Assembly (NCBI GenBank): GCA_028865845.1
Contig: JAGWJK010000148.1
Location: forward strand, 1 to 8,132
Origin: Rhizobiaceae bacterium
Lineage (GTDB): Bacteria; Pseudomonadota; Alphaproteobacteria; Rhizobiales; Rhizobiaceae
Direction of reading: 5' to 3'
DNA length: 8,132 nucleotides
Shown: one piece after another, positions 5,724 to 8,132 of the stretch
Layout: each line of letters starts with the position of its first letter
Position numbering within the stretch: the stretch's first letter is position 1
Position numbers and translations under genes: made by a program
The notes under the pieces: model-generated
Told to the model about the DNA's origin: nothing
The model's database searches: none
The model's input: only the letters and a program-made list of their open reading frames with translations

Positions 5724-5859
5724 CCTGACCGATGGTCGGGCACGCATAGGGACGACCGAAGAAGCCTCGTGGGGTTTTAATCAGCCGCTTGTCGGCGACG
5801 GGCTTCTTCAGCAGGACTGCAGGCAGACATGACGTTTGAGGGCGGCAGTTTCTGCCGTC
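5724..5859 (+). promoter_or_regulatory. Hairpin-rich leader of the efflux operon
   Basis: Four structures can form in the predicted leader. CCTGACC (5724-5730) pairs with GGTCGGG (5734-5740) around a three-base loop. GGTCG (5734-5738) can instead pair with CGACC (5753-5757), so the two exclude each other. GAAGAAGCC (5758-5766) and GGCTTCTTC (5801-5809) are a perfect 9-bp inverted repeat enclosing a GCCG/CGGC hairpin (5784-5796). GGCGGCAG (5841-5848) pairs with CTGCCGTC (5852-5859) around TTT, 30 bases before the adaptor start. No classic U-tract terminator is seen. A regulatory role is inference. Confidence 0.45.
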
Positions 5860-5888
5860 GATGTTCTATTCGTTTCAGGGGGTCTTCC

Positions 5889-7091
5889 ATGCCGACGATG
5901 CTGGCGCGCGTTGCTCTGGTAAGCTGCGCAATCGTTCTTTTCCTCAATGCTCCGGCCTTGCCTCAGGGCGCGCCGCCCGCCGCACCGGTCACGGTCGCCA
6001 AGCCCGTCGTCCGCGATGTCATCGACAGCGACGAATTCATCGGACGCTTCCAGGCGGTCGATGAAGTCTCCGTCCGCTCTCGCATCGGCGGCTATCTGCA
6101 GGAGGTTCATTTCCAGGACGGCACCATGGTGAAGCAGGGGGACCTGCTCTTCGTCATCGACCAGCGGCCCTATATCAACGCGCTGAACGAGGCCAATGCC
6201 GCGCTGGAAGTCGCAAAATCGACGCTGACCAATGCCGACGCGCAATTCCAGCGCACGCAGGCGCTCGCCGGCACCGGCAGCTTGTCGGCCTCCAATCTCG
6301 ATGACCGCCGCCGTGATCTGATCTCGGCGCAGGCGAATGTCCGCGGTGCGCAGGCGGCCGTCGATCGTGCGCAGCTCGACATGGAATATACCAAGATCAC
6401 CGCGCCGCTGAGCGGCCGTATCGACCGCCGGCTGATTTCGGTGGGCAACCTCGTCCAGGCCGACCAGACCGTGCTCACGAGCATCGTTTCGCTCGATCCG
6501 ATCGATTTCTACTTCGATGTCGACGAACGCCGGCTGCTCTCCTATGCCGACGAAGCGCGCAAGAACGGCAGTGTCCTGCAGCAGGGTGGCGGCGGCCTCG
6601 ACGTCACCGTAACGATTGCAGATCCGCGCCAGCAGCCGTTCAAGGGCAAGCTCGATTTCGCCGAAAACCGCGTCGACAACGAAAGCGGCACGATCCGGGT
6701 ACGCGCCCGCTTCCCCAATCCGAATTTCATCCTGCAGCCCGGCCTTTTCGGCCGCATCCAGGTGTCGGGTTCCAATAGCTACAAGGCCGTCCTCGTTCCC
6801 GACGAAGCGATCGGCGCGGACCAGGATCAGCGCGTGGTCTACGTCGTCGGTGCCGATGGCAACGTCACGCCGAAGTCGGTGCGGCTTGGACCGAAGCTCT
6901 ACGGCTATCGCGTCATCCGCAGCGGCATGACCGGGGATGAAACCATCGTCGTCAACGGCCTGATGCGTATTCGGCCGGGCGTGAAGGTCGCGCCGCAATT
7001 GATCGATCTGCCGCAGAGCGCGATGGATCGTGAAGCGCCGGCACAGGCATCCGCCCAGGGGTCCGACTCGACTGGAGGAACGGACCAATGA
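5889..7091 (+). CDS. RND efflux periplasmic adaptor (membrane fusion protein, AcrA/MexA type)
   Basis: A 400-residue adaptor that links an inner-membrane RND pump to an outer-membrane channel. Residues 1-25 form a signal/anchor segment (hydrophobic VALVSCAIVLFL). The biotinyl-lipoyl halves lie near residues 60-91 (RSRIGGYLQEVHFQDGTMVK) and 167-187 (TAPLSGRIDRRLISVGNLVQ). Between them is the alpha-helical hairpin (about 94-164, rich in Ala, Gln and Asn). The beta-barrel domain includes GTIRVRARFPNP (267-278) and LQPGLFGRI (282-290); the membrane-proximal domain follows, and the tail after about 376 is low-complexity. I prefer the ATG at 5889, with AGGGGG (5877-5882) six bases upstream and the signal segment at the N-terminus. 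An ATG at 5829 would add 20 residues ahead of it with a weak ribosome site. The stop codon overlaps the start of the pump gene (ATGA), so the two are translationally coupled. Substrates cannot be told. Confidence 0.95.
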   Translation: MPTMLARVALVSCAIVLFLNAPALPQGAPPAAPVTVAKPVVRDVIDSDEFIGRFQAVDEVSVRSRIGGYLQEVHFQDGTMVKQGDLLFVIDQRPYINALNEANAALEVAKSTLTNADAQFQRTQALAGTGSLSASNLDDRRRDLISAQANVRGAQAAVDRAQLDMEYTKITAPLSGRIDRRLISVGNLVQADQTVLTSIVSLDPIDFYFDVDERRLLSYADEARKNGSVLQQGGGGLDVTVTIADPRQQPFKGKLDFAENRVDNESGTIRVRARFPNPNFILQPGLFGRIQVSGSNSYKAVLVPDEAIGADQDQRVVYVVGADGNVTPKSVRLGPKLYGYRVIRSGMTGDETIVVNGLMRIRPGVKVAPQLIDLPQSAMDREAPAQASAQGSDSTGGTDQ

Positions 7092-8132
7092 GATTTTCTC
7101 ACTTTTTCGTCGACCGACCGATTTTCGCGTCGGTCCTGTCCATCGTGCTGCTGATCGTCGGCAGCATAGCCTATTTCCAGCTTCCGGTCGCGCAATATCC
7201 GGAAGTCGCCCCGCCGACCATCGTCGTGCGCACCTCCTATCCGGGCGCCGATGCCCAGACGATCGCCGACACGGTGGCGACGCCGATCGAGCAGGAGGTC
7301 AACGGGGTCGAGGACATGCTCTATATGTCCTCCTACTCCAGCGCCGACGGTTCGATGGCGTTGACCATCACCTTCAAGCTCGGCACCGACCTCGACAAGG
7401 CGCAGGTGCTGGTGCAGAACCGCGTCGCGATCGCCGAGCCGCGACTGCCGGACGATGTGCGCCGTATCGGTGTCACGACGATCAAGAGCTCGCCCGACCT
7501 GATGATGGTCGTGCATCTGCTGTCGCCGAACAATCGCTATGACCAGCTTTATATTTCCAACTATGCCCGCACGCGCATCCGCGACCTTCTCGTCCGGCTT
7601 GGTGGCGTCGGCGACGTGCAGCTCTTCGGCGAGCGGCAATATTCGCTGCGTATCTGGCTCGATCCGGAGAAGCTTTCCGCCTACGGCATGACCTCAGGCG
7701 ATATCGTGCAGGCGCTGCGCGATCAGAACGTCCAGGTATCCGGCGGCTCGATCGGCGGTCCGCCGGTCTCCGGCACCAACGCCTTCCAATATACGGTGAC
7801 GACCCAGGGCCGCTTTTCCGATCCCCGACAATTCCGCTACGTCATCGTCAAGGCGACCGATAGCGGCCGGCTTGTGCAGTTACAGGACGTGGCGCGCGTC
7901 GAACTCGGTGCGCAGGATTATGTCACCAACAGCTATCTGAACGGCAGTCCCGCCGTTGCGCTCGGCATCTTCGCCCGCCCCGGCACCAATGCGCTCGATG
8001 CTGCCGCCGAGATCGAGAAGACGATGAAGGACCTGTCCCAGGATTTCCCCCAGGGACTTGAATATCGCATCGTCTACAATCCGACCGAGTTCATCTCCGA
8101 ATCGATCAAAGAGGTCTACAAGACCATCTTCG
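7088..8132 (+). CDS. RND multidrug efflux pump, inner-membrane subunit (HAE1/AcrB type), N-terminal part
   Basis: The first 348 codons of a protein that usually has about 1,040 residues; it runs off the right edge. It exports drugs or other amphiphilic compounds using the proton gradient, as a trimer with the adaptor encoded just upstream. The start MRFSHFFVDRPIFASVL is typical of the family, with the first membrane helix at about residues 11-30. The periplasmic porter domain then begins: AQYPEVAPPTIVVRTSYPGA (35-54), TPIEQEVNGVEDMLYMSS (65-82), GDVQLFGERQYSLRIWLDP (175-193), and the conserved VQVSGGSIGG (215-224). The frame is uninterrupted. The ATG at 7088 overlaps the adaptor stop by four bases and has GGAGG at 7074-7078. 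It resembles hydrophobe/amphiphile pumps of rhizobia and Brucella. An outer-membrane channel gene is not in the window. Confidence 0.96.
   Translation, partial: MRFSHFFVDRPIFASVLSIVLLIVGSIAYFQLPVAQYPEVAPPTIVVRTSYPGADAQTIADTVATPIEQEVNGVEDMLYMSSYSSADGSMALTITFKLGTDLDKAQVLVQNRVAIAEPRLPDDVRRIGVTTIKSSPDLMMVVHLLSPNNRYDQLYISNYARTRIRDLLVRLGGVGDVQLFGERQYSLRIWLDPEKLSAYGMTSGDIVQALRDQNVQVSGGSIGGPPVSGTNAFQYTVTTQGRFSDPRQFRYVIVKATDSGRLVQLQDVARVELGAQDYVTNSYLNGSPAVALGIFARPGTNALDAAAEIEKTMKDLSQDFPQGLEYRIVYNPTEFISESIKEVYKTIF

Noticed and set aside
5829..5888. An upstream ATG that would extend the adaptor by 20 residues
   Set aside because: It has a weak ribosome site and would bury the signal segment behind a Cys/Arg-rich stretch that encodes a hairpin. 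The ATG at 5889 fits better, though the upstream start is not excluded.
5889..5963. A possible lipobox (LVSC at residues 10-13) in the adaptor
   Set aside because: The cysteine comes too early, with most of the hydrophobic segment after it, so lipoprotein processing is unlikely.
5808..7088. A 426-codon open frame on the minus strand opposite the RND adaptor gene
   Set aside because: It is the antisense shadow of a well-supported adaptor gene in G+C-rich DNA. Its translation is Arg/Asp/Ala-rich without any family resemblance.
1..8132. Search for CRISPR arrays, tRNA or rRNA genes, insertion sequences, phage or toxin-antitoxin modules
   Set aside because: No spaced repeats, RNA-gene motifs, transposase or integrase reading frames, or paired small genes were seen.

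Overview
The window looks like ordinary chromosome of an alphaproteobacterium of the Rhizobiales, most likely Rhizobium, Agrobacterium or a relative. I infer this from the high G+C, the codon use, the rhizobial-type PPK2, the LysR-divergent-enzyme layout and the HAE1-type RND pump. I see no insertion sequence, phage gene, tRNA, rRNA, CRISPR array or other sign of a mobile island. I found no multi-gene system that I would call undescribed. The points of interest are one unusual enzyme and several regulatory structures.

Layout, left to right: (1) The N-terminal part of a LysR regulator runs off the left edge on the minus strand. It is divergent from a zinc-free quinone oxidoreductase (588-1565). 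(2) A small secreted four-cysteine protein (1644-1958, minus) converges on that oxidoreductase, and the two share a compact hairpin terminator. (3) A class I-type polyphosphate kinase 2 (2141-3061, minus) starts at TTG behind a very strong Shine-Dalgarno site and has a possible Pho box upstream. (4) A second, complete LysR gene (3288-4181, minus) is divergent from a small manganese-cupin-type protein (4308-4703). That protein closely matches my memory of the Granulicella hydroxynitrile lyase family. It is followed by a terminator-like hairpin and then by a stand-alone RibD C-terminal reductase domain (4824-5501). (5) After about 390 bases without a convincing gene, holding a good sigma-70-like promoter and a hairpin-rich leader, comes an RND efflux operon. 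It has a periplasmic adaptor (5889-7091) translationally overlapped by the inner-membrane pump (7088 to the right edge, truncated).

The recurring theme is stress and detoxification. There are two LysR-enzyme pairs (quinone/aldehyde-type reductase; cupin lyase or detoxifying enzyme), a polyphosphate/nucleotide kinase and a multidrug efflux pump. No TetR-type regulator borders the efflux genes inside the window, and the leader of that operon is the most structured non-coding stretch here. All functional names rest on reading motifs and on memory of families; no database search was run.
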